NCBI GenBank assembly: GCA_937967875.1
Contig: CALBTQ010000593.1
Location: 1-6,685, forward strand
Reading direction: 5' to 3'
From: an uncultured Pseudomonadota bacterium
GTDB taxonomy: Bacteria; Lernaellota; Lernaellaia; Lernaellales; Lernaellaceae
DNA: 6,685 nucleotides
A program made the position numbers and the translations under genes. This document shows, one piece after another, positions 1 through 6,389 of the stretch. How positions within the stretch are numbered: the stretch's first letter is position 1; each line of letters starts with the position of its first letter. A model generated the notes under the pieces. It searched no databases. It worked only from the letters and a program-made list of their open reading frames with translations, and was not told the DNA's origin.

Positions 1-45
1 GATCGTATTCGGTGACTGGAGTTCAGACGTGTGCTCTTCCGATCT
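1..45. other. Illumina TruSeq index-adapter sequence (assembly contamination)
   Basis: These 45 bases are not genomic. They contain the reverse complement of the TruSeq indexed adapter, ending in the typical CTCTTCCGATCT. Ahead of it are the 8-base index CGTATTCG (4-11) and GAT, which matches the end of the P7 flow-cell primer. Bases 4-45 are repeated perfectly as the reverse complement at 6644-6685. The final T at 45 is the adapter's ligation overhang base, so native DNA starts at 46. An open frame starting at ATG 12 gives the well-known artefact peptide MTGVQTCALPI fused to the following gene. Confidence 0.98.
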
Positions 46-428
46 ACCATCACGAAAGCGGCCAGGCGTTGGGCTTGAAGCTCAACAACGTGGACAAGGA
101 GATCCACAGCGCCGGGCGACAGATCCTGAAACGCTACCGCCTGCAGAGCCTGGTGATCACGCGCGGCGAAGAAGGCATGAGCCTGTTCGAGAACGGCGCA
201 CACGTGATGGACATTCCCACGGTCGCCAAAGAAGTCTATGATGTGACCGGCGCGGGCGATACCGTGATTTCCGCCCTGACCTGCGGTCTGGCGGTGGGTG
301 CGATGTTGCACGAAGCGGCGACGATCGCCAACTTCGCGGCCGGCATCGTCATCGCCGAGGTGGGCACGGCCAGCGCCGCGCGCACGGAAGTGATCGACGT
401 CATTCGCAAAGCGAAGGATCTGAAATGA
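46..428 (+). CDS. rfaE1: D-glycero-beta-D-manno-heptose-7-phosphate kinase (RfaE1/HldA type), 5'-truncated
   Basis: This is the C-terminal part (126 full native codons plus stop) of a PfkB/ribokinase-family sugar kinase. The best fit is the kinase that phosphorylates heptose-7-phosphate at O-1 in cytoplasmic ADP-heptose synthesis for LPS core. The fragment opens with HHES, fitting the TPNHHE-like motif of RfaE1 kinases. It then has ITRGEEGMSLF (native residues 37-47) and the ATP/anion-hole signature DVTGAGD (65-71), whose last Asp is the expected catalytic base. Next comes the RfaE-like stretch TVISALTCGLAVGA, then AAGIVIAEVGTA. It stops right after the kinase fold, so it lacks the cytidylyl/adenylyltransferase domain of E. 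coli HldE and should be the monofunctional type. About 190-200 N-terminal residues are missing because the contig ends in adapter; the in-frame ATG at 12 is adapter and not a start. Its stop overlaps the next start by 4 bp (ATGA). A different PfkB sugar kinase is possible but less likely. Confidence 0.88.
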
Positions 429-976
429 GCCGACCGCATGCTCCCGATCCGGTGTTGCTGGTGATGGGCGTGCTCCATCAGTCGGAGTTCGACTTGCTGC
501 CGGTAACCCGGCGGTTGGAGCGCAATTTCGGACCGCTGCAGCAGATGACCGAACCGATCCCTTTTCGCTTTACCGATTATTATGAAAAGGAAATGGGCGC
601 GCAATTGCATCGACGGTTCATGATGTTCACGCAGTTGATCGACCCGGCGCGGCTGCCGAAGATCAAACTGGCGACCAACGTCATCGAATCGGATTTCGCC
701 GGGCCCAACGGCAGGCGTCGCATCAATCTGGATCCGGGGTACCTCAACGCGGCGCACTTGATTCTGGCGACCGGGAAAAATTACGCGCACCGCCCCTATC
801 TGGGCCACGGCATCTTCGCCGATCTGACCCTGATGTGGCAGGACAAGCACTATCAAAATCTGCCGTGGACGTATCCGGATTACGCTGACGCATCGACCCA
901 TGAAGTTCTAACCGAATTTCGCCGATATTATTTGGATGCCGTACGTACGCAGAAAGGAGCGTTGGTCAGCCTATGA
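425..976 (+). CDS. DUF4416 family protein
   Basis: A 183-residue soluble protein with no signal peptide or membrane segment. I recognise it as DUF4416, a family without an established function. Family-like conserved blocks are visible along the whole length: FTDYYEKEMG (49-58), KLATNVIE (81-88), NLDPGYL (101-107), LATGKNYAHR (114-123), YLGHGIFADLTL (125-136) and WTYPDY (148-153). The density of Asp, Glu, His, Asn and Tyr in these blocks suggests a binding or catalytic site, but that is inference. Length is about normal for the family. The ATG at 425 overlaps the stop of the kinase gene (ATGA), and AAGGA at 414-418 lies 6 nt upstream, a good Shine-Dalgarno. The stop overlaps the yicC start by 4 bp. 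It is therefore probably co-translated with both neighbours, though this does not reveal its job. Confidence 0.9.
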   Translation: MSRPHAPDPVLLVMGVLHQSEFDLLPVTRRLERNFGPLQQMTEPIPFRFTDYYEKEMGAQLHRRFMMFTQLIDPARLPKIKLATNVIESDFAGPNGRRRINLDPGYLNAAHLILATGKNYAHRPYLGHGIFADLTLMWQDKHYQNLPWTYPDYADASTHEVLTEFRRYYLDAVRTQKGALVSL

Positions 977-1851
977 TTCGCTCGATGACCGGTTTCGGCC
1001 GCGGTGAAGCGGCCACTGAGGAAATCCGCATTCAGGTCGACGTGCGCAGCGTCAACCATCGTTTTCTGGATTTGAACATCCGCCTGCCCAAAGCGCTCAT
1101 GCCGTTGGAGGGCGAAATTCGCGAGATGCTCAAAAGCACGTTCACGCGCGGGCACATCGACGCGATCGTCAATTTCCAGCGCTTCGGCGCGAGCGTGGGC
1201 GAAGTGAACGTCAACCTCGGTTTGGCGCAAAGCTACCACCAGGCGCTGAGCGATCTGGCCGCGCAATTGGGCTTGCCCAACCAGGCGAGCATCGCCGAAA
1301 TCGTCAACAAGCCCGGCGTACTGGACATCGTGGAAACCGACGCCGACCTGGACACGGTCAAGCCGGTGGCGCTGACGGCGCTCGAACATGCGCTGGCCAA
1401 GATGCAACAAATGCGCGTCAACGAAGGCGAGGCGCTGGCGGCCGATTTGCGCTCGTTGATCCATCAAGTGCGCGAACAGGTGCGGCAGTTGATCGCCGTC
1501 GTGCCGCAGGTGCAAGCGGAAGCCAACGAGAAATTTCGTCAAAAAGCGGCGCAATGGGCCGGAGAAGTCGGACTCGATCCGACCCGGCTGCACCAGGAGG
1601 CCGCTTTCCTATTGGCAAAAATGGACGTGCACGAGGAACTCAGCCGTTTGCAGACGCACCTGGAGCAAATGGAGAAATACCTCGATGCCGGCGAGCCGGT
1701 CGGCAAGCGACTCGACTTTTTGATGCAGGAACTGCATCGGGAAATCACCACCTGCGGCAATAAAGTGCAGGGCTTGGCGATCAGCGAAAAAACCGTCACC
1801 ATCAAGGGGTTGGTCGAAAAACTGCGGGAGCAGATTCAGAATGTCGAGTGA
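973..1851 (+). CDS. yicC: YicC/YloC family endoribonuclease
   Basis: A 292-residue protein of the YicC family, cytoplasmic endoribonucleases; E. coli YicC is linked to small-RNA turnover. The N-terminus MIRSMTGFGRGEA is the family hallmark, followed by VDVRSVNHRFLDLNIRLP (22-39). The C-terminal DUF1732 domain is clear: KMDVHEELSRLQTHL (216-230), GKRLDFLMQELHRE (244-257) and the terminal EKLREQIQNVE (282-292). Length matches the family's roughly 290 residues. One oddity is that the usual NREANT/NREINT-type motif reads HREITT (255-260), so both Asn positions are changed. The ATG at 973 overlaps the preceding stop (ATGA). A purine run AAAGGAG at 953-959 lies 13 nt upstream, which is somewhat far, so translational coupling may help. 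Placement directly before gmk is common in bacteria. Confidence 0.95.
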   Translation: MIRSMTGFGRGEAATEEIRIQVDVRSVNHRFLDLNIRLPKALMPLEGEIREMLKSTFTRGHIDAIVNFQRFGASVGEVNVNLGLAQSYHQALSDLAAQLGLPNQASIAEIVNKPGVLDIVETDADLDTVKPVALTALEHALAKMQQMRVNEGEALAADLRSLIHQVREQVRQLIAVVPQVQAEANEKFRQKAAQWAGEVGLDPTRLHQEAAFLLAKMDVHEELSRLQTHLEQMEKYLDAGEPVGKRLDFLMQELHREITTCGNKVQGLAISEKTVTIKGLVEKLREQIQNVE

Positions 1852-2461
1852 GCACGGCGGCGGACATATTTTCGTGATCACCGCCCCCAGCGGCAGCGGC
1901 AAAACCACCTTGTGCCGCGCTGTGATCGAGCGGTTGGACCACTCCATCCGCTACAGCATCAGCCACACGACACGACCGCCGCGCGGCAAGGAACAGGACG
2001 GCGTCGACTATCATTTCGTCAGCGACGAACAATTTCAACAGATGATCGCCAACGAGGAACTGGCCGAGTGGGCCGGCATTCATCGTCATTCCTATGGCAC
2101 CAGTAAAGCGGAGCTCAACCGCGCATATGCCGAGCACGTCGATCTGTTCCTGGACATCGAGGGCCAGGGAGCGTTGCAGATCAAGCAACTGTACCCGGAA
2201 GCGGTGATGATTTTCATTCTGCCGCCGAGCTGGGAAGAACTGCGCCAACGGTTGACGGAGCGCCGAACGGACAGCCCCGAGGAAATCGAGCGGCGTCTGG
2301 CCAATGCGCAACGTGAACTTCAATTCGCCGAACATTATGATTATGTTGTCGTCAATGACGATTTGCCATTGGCGACACAAAACCTGGAAGCCATTATTCG
2401 AGCTCATCGCAACCGCCGGGAGAACCAGCTAGATGCAATCCGTCGACTTTCTCCTGCCTAA
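1841..2461 (+). CDS. gmk: Guanylate kinase
   Basis: A 206-residue cytoplasmic nucleoside monophosphate kinase that converts GMP (or dGMP) plus ATP to GDP plus ADP. The P-loop is APSGSGKT (15-22). The GMP-binding region carries SHTTRP (41-46), GVDYHFV (54-60), the SYGTS segment (84-88) and LDIEGQGA (104-111). FILPPS (125-130), the arginine-rich lid ERRTDS (140-145) and YDYVVVNDD (166-174) follow the E. coli enzyme closely. Length is normal and all key elements look intact. The ATG at 1841 lies inside the end of yicC (11-bp overlap), with GGGAG at 1826-1830 placed 10 nt upstream. The next gene begins 29 bp before this stop. The product GDP feeds the GTP/GDP pool used by the downstream Rel enzyme. 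In some bacterial groups Gmk is itself inhibited by (p)ppGpp; the sequence alone does not show whether this one is. Confidence 0.97.
   Translation: MSSEHGGGHIFVITAPSGSGKTTLCRAVIERLDHSIRYSISHTTRPPRGKEQDGVDYHFVSDEQFQQMIANEELAEWAGIHRHSYGTSKAELNRAYAEHVDLFLDIEGQGALQIKQLYPEAVMIFILPPSWEELRQRLTERRTDSPEEIERRLANAQRELQFAEHYDYVVVNDDLPLATQNLEAIIRAHRNRRENQLDAIRRLSPA
2418..2422 (+). promoter_or_regulatory. Shine-Dalgarno for rel, inside gmk
   Basis: GGGAG sits 10 nt before the ATG at 2433, within the last codons of gmk. It supports 2433 as the rel start. The next in-frame ATG at 2493 has its GGGA only 2 nt away, too close to work well, and using it would remove the RINDTIREM lead-in that aligns with the usual Rel N-terminus. 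Confidence 0.6.
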
Positions 2462-4625
2462 AAAAGTCCGCATCAACGATACGATCCGGGAAATGCGTTC
2501 CTACCTGGACAACCCGGATGTGGAGTTGATTCGCCGGGCGTACGTCTTTGCGATGAAGCATCACGAAGGGCAGTACCGCAAGTCGGGTGTGCCTTACGTC
2601 GAGCATCCGATCGCCGTCGCCTACATTTTGTCCAAAATGAAAATGGACGAGATGACCATCGCTACCGGCTTGTTGCACGACACGCTGGAAGACTGCGACA
2701 CGGTCGATTACCAGATGATCACCGAATTGTTCGGGACGGAAATCGGCGAACTGGTCGACGGCGTCACTAAAATCGGCCTGATGAAATTTTCCAGCCTCGA
2801 GCACCGGCAGGCGGAGAACTTCAAGAAAATCCTCGTCGCCACCGCCAAGGACATTCGCGTCATTCTGGTCAAGCTGGCCGACCGCCTGCACAACATGCTG
2901 ACGCTGGAATTCGTCGCGCGGGAAAAACGCGGGCGCATCTCGCGGGAGACGATGGAGATCTACGTTCCCCTCGCCCATCGCCTCGGCATGCAGTGGATCA
3001 AATCGGCGCTGGAGGACCTGTCGTTCCGCTACCTGAATTCCGAGGCGTATTACAACCTGGTGCTCAAGCTGTCGCACGGGCGCAAGGAACGCGACAATTA
3101 CATCCACGAAGTGATCCAGGTGCTGCGCGACATGCTGGCCGAACACAACATCCAAGCCGAGATCAGCGGCCGCGTGAAGAGCATCAATTCGATCCACCGC
3201 AAGATGCTGGCGCAAAATCTGGAATTCGAAGAGGTGATGGACATCATCGCCTTTCGCATCATTCTCTCGTCAGTAGCCGAGTGCTACGAGGTGCTGGGGC
3301 TGATCCACTCGCTGTGGAAGCCGATCCCCGGACGCTTCAAGGATTACATCGCGCTGCCCAAGGCCAACATGTACCAGAGCCTGCACACGACGGTCATCGG
3401 CCCCAAGGGCGAGCGGATGGAAGTGCAGATTCGCACGTTCGAAATGCATCGTGTCGCGCTGTACGGCATCGCCGCCCACTGGCGTTACAAGGAAGGCGGC
3501 GCCGCCGACAAAGACGGGCAGAAGTTCGACTGGCTGCGGCAGATCATCGAGTGGCACCGCGAAACCGACGACCCGCGCACATTTCTGGCCAGCCTGAAAA
3601 CCGATTTGTTCTCCGACGAAGTGTATGTGTTCACGCCGGCCGGCGATGTGCTTTCGTTTCCCAAGGGCGCCACGCCGATCGACTTCGCCTATCGCATTCA
3701 TACGCAGGTCGGTCACACATGCGTGGGCGCCAAGGTCAACGGCCGCATGGTGCCGCTCAAGTATCAACTGCAAAGCGGCGACCGGCTGGAGATCATCACC
3801 AAAAAAGACCAGCACCCCAACCGCGATTGGCTGCAGATCGTCAAGACGAGCACGGCGAAGCAGAAGATCCGTTCCTTCCTTAAGGAGGAGGAACACGAGC
3901 GCTCGTTGTCGGCGGGGCGGACGATTCTGGAAAAGGAGCTGGCGCGTTACAAGATAAGCCTCAACAAGTTGGAAAAGTCCGGCAAGCTGGATGAGATCGC
4001 GCAAAAATATCATTATAAAAAAGCCGAGGCGATGCTGGCGGGCATCGGCTACGGCAAGATGTCGTCGAAGTACGTGTTGCAGGAAGTGGTCGAGCCGGAC
4101 AAACTGGCCACCGGGCCGATCGAATCGCCGATCGATCGTCTGCTGCGCCCACTCAAACGCAAGAAGCCCGGCGGGATCAAAATCCACGGCGTCGACGACG
4201 TGCTCTTCCGCATGGCCAAGTGCTGCAATCCCGTTCCCGGCGAGGAGATCATCGGCTTCGTGACGCGCGGTCGCGGCATAACCGTGCATGCCGCCGATTG
4301 TCCGCACGCGTTGGATCTGGACGAGGAACGCCGAGTGGACGTGGAATGGGACGTCGGCGCCGCCGGCGCAAAAGCCGTTTCCACACACATCGACGTGATC
4401 GTCGTGGATCAGGCGGGGATCCTCGCCGAGATCACGCGCGTAATCGGCGAATTGGAAATCAACATTCATGAAATTCATTCCAAGTCGCTTCAGGATTCCA
4501 CCGTCGATCTAAAATTCATCGTGGAAATCACTCACATCGATCGACTGGCGAAGTTAATGGATTCGCTGCGCAAGATCAAAGGCGTACTCTCCGTACAACG
4601 CAGCAGTAATATTACTGCCTCATAA
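2433..4625 (+). CDS. rel: Bifunctional (p)ppGpp synthetase/hydrolase (RelA/SpoT family, Rel type)
   Basis: A 730-residue long-form RSH protein that makes (p)ppGpp from GDP/GTP plus ATP and hydrolyses it, driving the stringent response; such proteins act in the cytosol and at the ribosome. The HD hydrolase domain (about 30-200) keeps H58, HD at 82-83, ED at 86-87 and KLADRLHNM (147-155), so hydrolysis looks intact. The synthetase domain (about 240-355) has GRVKSINSIHRKM (246-258), D270, the basic RFKD motif (301-304) typical of bifunctional enzymes rather than the acidic EXDD of monofunctional RelA, NMYQSLHTT (312-320) and EVQIRT (330-335). Then come TGS (about 395-456), a helical region, the zinc-finger-like CCNPVPGEE (597-605) with C623, and a C-terminal ACT domain (about 650-725). 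Length is normal. It starts 29 bp inside gmk. SpoT is an equally valid name; the activity balance cannot be read from sequence. Confidence 0.96.
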   Translation: MQSVDFLLPKKVRINDTIREMRSYLDNPDVELIRRAYVFAMKHHEGQYRKSGVPYVEHPIAVAYILSKMKMDEMTIATGLLHDTLEDCDTVDYQMITELFGTEIGELVDGVTKIGLMKFSSLEHRQAENFKKILVATAKDIRVILVKLADRLHNMLTLEFVAREKRGRISRETMEIYVPLAHRLGMQWIKSALEDLSFRYLNSEAYYNLVLKLSHGRKERDNYIHEVIQVLRDMLAEHNIQAEISGRVKSINSIHRKMLAQNLEFEEVMDIIAFRIILSSVAECYEVLGLIHSLWKPIPGRFKDYIALPKANMYQSLHTTVIGPKGERMEVQIRTFEMHRVALYGIAAHWRYKEGGAADKDGQKFDWLRQIIEWHRETDDPRTFLASLKTDLFSDEVYVFTPAGDVLSFPKGATPIDFAYRIHTQVGHTCVGAKVNGRMVPLKYQLQSGDRLEIITKKDQHPNRDWLQIVKTSTAKQKIRSFLKEEEHERSLSAGRTILEKELARYKISLNKLEKSGKLDEIAQKYHYKKAEAMLAGIGYGKMSSKYVLQEVVEPDKLATGPIESPIDRLLRPLKRKKPGGIKIHGVDDVLFRMAKCCNPVPGEEIIGFVTRGRGITVHAADCPHALDLDEERRVDVEWDVGAAGAKAVSTHIDVIVVDQAGILAEITRVIGELEINIHEIHSKSLQDSTVDLKFIVEITHIDRLAKLMDSLRKIKGVLSVQRSSNITAS

Positions 4626-4686
4626 ATATTTTCTAATTATTAAGTAGACTTTTGCCTCCAAGACCGCTAGCATAACACTGCTTGTG

Positions 4687-4692
4687 TATACT
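4687..4692 (+). promoter_or_regulatory. Candidate sigma-70-like -10 box
   Basis: TATACT matches the TATAAT consensus at 5 of 6 positions and lies in AT-rich DNA 56 nt before the preferred ATG at 4749. A start near 4699 would give a leader of about 50 nt. No -35 element is found at 16-18 bp spacing (for example CCGCTA at 17 bp), and TTGCCT at 4652-4657 is too far upstream. It is therefore either activator-dependent, recognised differently, or a chance match. Confidence 0.35.
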
Positions 4693-4737
4693 TTCCTGAA
4701 AAATAACGACACATAGTGCAGGATTTTGATGATGTGC

Positions 4738-4741
4738 GGAG
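4738..4741 (+). promoter_or_regulatory. Shine-Dalgarno deciding the start of the membrane protein
   Basis: GGAG lies 7 nt before ATG 4749, an ideal spacing. The upstream in-frame GTG codons at 4716 and 4734 have no comparable purine run, and a start at 4716 would only add the polar stretch MQDFDDVRSNW before the first hydrophobic segment. Confidence 0.65.
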
Positions 4742-4748
4742 TAATTGG

Positions 4749-6389
4749 ATGCTGATTCTGGTGTTGGGCTGGGCGGTCGTCATCGGCCTGCTTTATCGGC
4801 GGCAAGGAGAAGCCGGTCCGCTGCCCGCGAAGTGGCGCACCGGCTTGTTCGTCGCCCTATTGCTTACGACGTTGGCGACCTTTTGTCGCTATATGTTCCC
4901 GCTGGAAGGCTACGTCGAGGCATTCCCCATCGACGACAGCTACATCACCCTGACCGCCGCGCGCAACTTCGCCACGATGAATATTCTGGCGGTCAATCCG
5001 AAACAGCCGCTGTCGGCCGTCACCAGCCCGCTGCACGTGTTGATGAGCGGCTTGCTGGCCAAGGTGATGGCCGTGGAAATCGCCAACCGCATCATCGGTA
5101 TGCTGGCCTATCTCGCGCTGTCGTGGGGCGTGTTCAGCTGGTCGCAGCGGTTGGGCGCGTCGTTTCACGCCTCGCTGGCGACCGCGGTGGTCACCATCAG
5201 TTGCGGTCCGCTCACCTTCGGCGCATTGAACGGCATGGAGACAACATTTTTCGCCGCCCTGCTGGTGTGGATTTTCTATGGCTACGAGCGGACCGCCGAA
5301 CGCCCGCGCTGGTTTTATCCGCTCGGCTTGCTGATCGGCGCGGCGATTTTGACCCGGCCGGAAGGCTGGTTCGCCGCCCTGGTCATCTATGGCGTGGCCG
5401 GTTGGCGTTGGTGGAGAAGCAGAAACGAAACCCCGTTGATTCCTCTACTCGCTTCCGGCCTGCTCGTCATGTTGACGATCGCCCCGTATTTACTGGCCGA
5501 GCTGCATTACAACGGCGCGATGTTTCCGGTTACCGTGTCGGCGAAAAAGCACTTCTTCTCCGACGGCTGCCTACCGTTGCTGAGCAAAATTTCGATCACC
5601 TTTTTCACCGGTTGGCTGATCTTGGCGCCCTATCTCGTATTATTGCCGCTGCTGTATTGGTCGCGTCCTTTCCTCCGGCGTGTGTACCCGTGGGCGTTCA
5701 TCCTCGTTTTCTATGCGGCCTACACCTCACAGTTCCCCGGCGCGTTGGGACACTATTGGGGACGGTATCAGCATCCGTTGTTGCCGATTCTGCTGACCGG
5801 CACGATTGCGGGCGCGGATGAATTGTACCGGCGACTGTTCCGGCCGGATTGGTGGCGGCACCTGATCGTCGGCGGAGCCGTTCTGCTCTATTTGACGGTG
5901 ATAACCGCGATCGGCGGGACGATGCAACTGGGTGTCTATCGCAACGCCCTGGTCAATGCACAGGCGTACTTGATGAACATCACCGACTGGATCAAGGCCA
6001 ACACCGAGCCGGGCGATCTGGTCGGCACGCATGACATCGGCGCGTTGTACTATTTCGGCGAACGTCCCGTGCTCGATCTGGTCGGTCTGGCCGATCCGGA
6101 AATCGCCCGTGTGTATGCCGAAGCGCCGAATTTGTGCGAGGGCGGCGATGAACGGCGACAAAAGCTGTACAAGGTCGTACGCAAACGCAAACCGGCAATG
6201 CTTTACTTCACGCCGCAATGGGATAACTTCTATCTGCGGCTTACCTATTCGGATCGCGGTCGTCATATGCGCAAGGTCAACAGTTACAAGCACGCCTACC
6301 AAATGAACGATGATGACGAAATGACCATTTACGAATATAATTTTTATCGATGTGAATGGAACAAGGACTTGCGCAAGGAACCTCAGTAA
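4749..6389 (+). CDS. GT-C-type multi-pass membrane glycosyltransferase-like protein
   Basis: A 546-residue polytopic inner-membrane protein with roughly 10-11 hydrophobic segments (for example 1-15, 31-47, 111-130, 164-178, 190-213, 228-250, 281-303, 312-326, 344-356, 372-390). The first extracytoplasmic loop carries FPIDDSYITLTAARN (59-73), a DD motif of the kind used catalytically by GT-C enzymes on lipid-linked sugar donors. TSPLHVLMSG (92-101), NGMETTFFAALL (161-172) and ILTRPEGW (200-207) are typical of a large family of uncharacterised GT-C/arabinofuranosyltransferase-like proteins. The C-terminal soluble part (about 405-546) has WIKANTEPGDLVGTHDIGA (414-432) and VLDLVGLADPE (441-451), also family-typical. 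Donor and acceptor are unknown; transfer onto a glycolipid or envelope glycan is inference. ATG 4749 is preferred for its GGAG at 7 nt; GTG 4716 is an alternative giving 557 residues. It probably has its own promoter and is coupled to the next gene. Confidence 0.82.
   Translation: MLILVLGWAVVIGLLYRRQGEAGPLPAKWRTGLFVALLLTTLATFCRYMFPLEGYVEAFPIDDSYITLTAARNFATMNILAVNPKQPLSAVTSPLHVLMSGLLAKVMAVEIANRIIGMLAYLALSWGVFSWSQRLGASFHASLATAVVTISCGPLTFGALNGMETTFFAALLVWIFYGYERTAERPRWFYPLGLLIGAAILTRPEGWFAALVIYGVAGWRWWRSRNETPLIPLLASGLLVMLTIAPYLLAELHYNGAMFPVTVSAKKHFFSDGCLPLLSKISITFFTGWLILAPYLVLLPLLYWSRPFLRRVYPWAFILVFYAAYTSQFPGALGHYWGRYQHPLLPILLTGTIAGADELYRRLFRPDWWRHLIVGGAVLLYLTVITAIGGTMQLGVYRNALVNAQAYLMNITDWIKANTEPGDLVGTHDIGALYYFGERPVLDLVGLADPEIARVYAEAPNLCEGGDERRQKLYKVVRKRKPAMLYFTPQWDNFYLRLTYSDRGRHMRKVNSYKHAYQMNDDDEMTIYEYNFYRCEWNKDLRKEPQ

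Larger units (their letters stand above)
4626..4748. other. AT-rich intergenic spacer
   Basis: This is the only non-coding stretch in the window. Bases 4621-4740 are about 64% AT by direct count, against GC-rich coding DNA on both sides. It holds a candidate -10 box, a weak dyad and the Shine-Dalgarno for the next gene. I see no GC-rich hairpin followed by a T run, so an intrinsic terminator for the rel operon is not apparent. Termination may be Rho-dependent, or transcription may continue. Confidence 0.7.

Noticed and set aside
12..45. ATG at 12 as the start of a complete short kinase
   Set aside because: The codons are adapter sequence, and the kinase lacks the N-terminal two thirds of the family.
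2993..3883. Long + strand open frame (296 codons) in another frame inside rel
   Set aside because: It is an Arg/Gln/His-rich translation typical of a shifted frame, entirely inside the rel coding region.
3270..4478. Long open frame (402 codons) on the minus strand opposite rel
   Set aside because: It is antisense to a strongly supported Rel protein, its translation is low-complexity and matches no family I know, and open antisense frames are expected from GC-rich codon use.
4652..4657. TTGCCT as the -35 partner of TATACT
   Set aside because: The spacing of 29 bp is far outside the usable range.
4626..4660. Intrinsic terminator after rel
   Set aside because: Only an AT-rich 4-bp palindrome is visible, with no GC-rich stem followed by a T run.
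4716..4748. GTG at 4716 as start of the membrane protein
   Set aside because: No Shine-Dalgarno precedes it, whereas ATG 4749 has GGAG at 7 nt. Kept only as an alternative.
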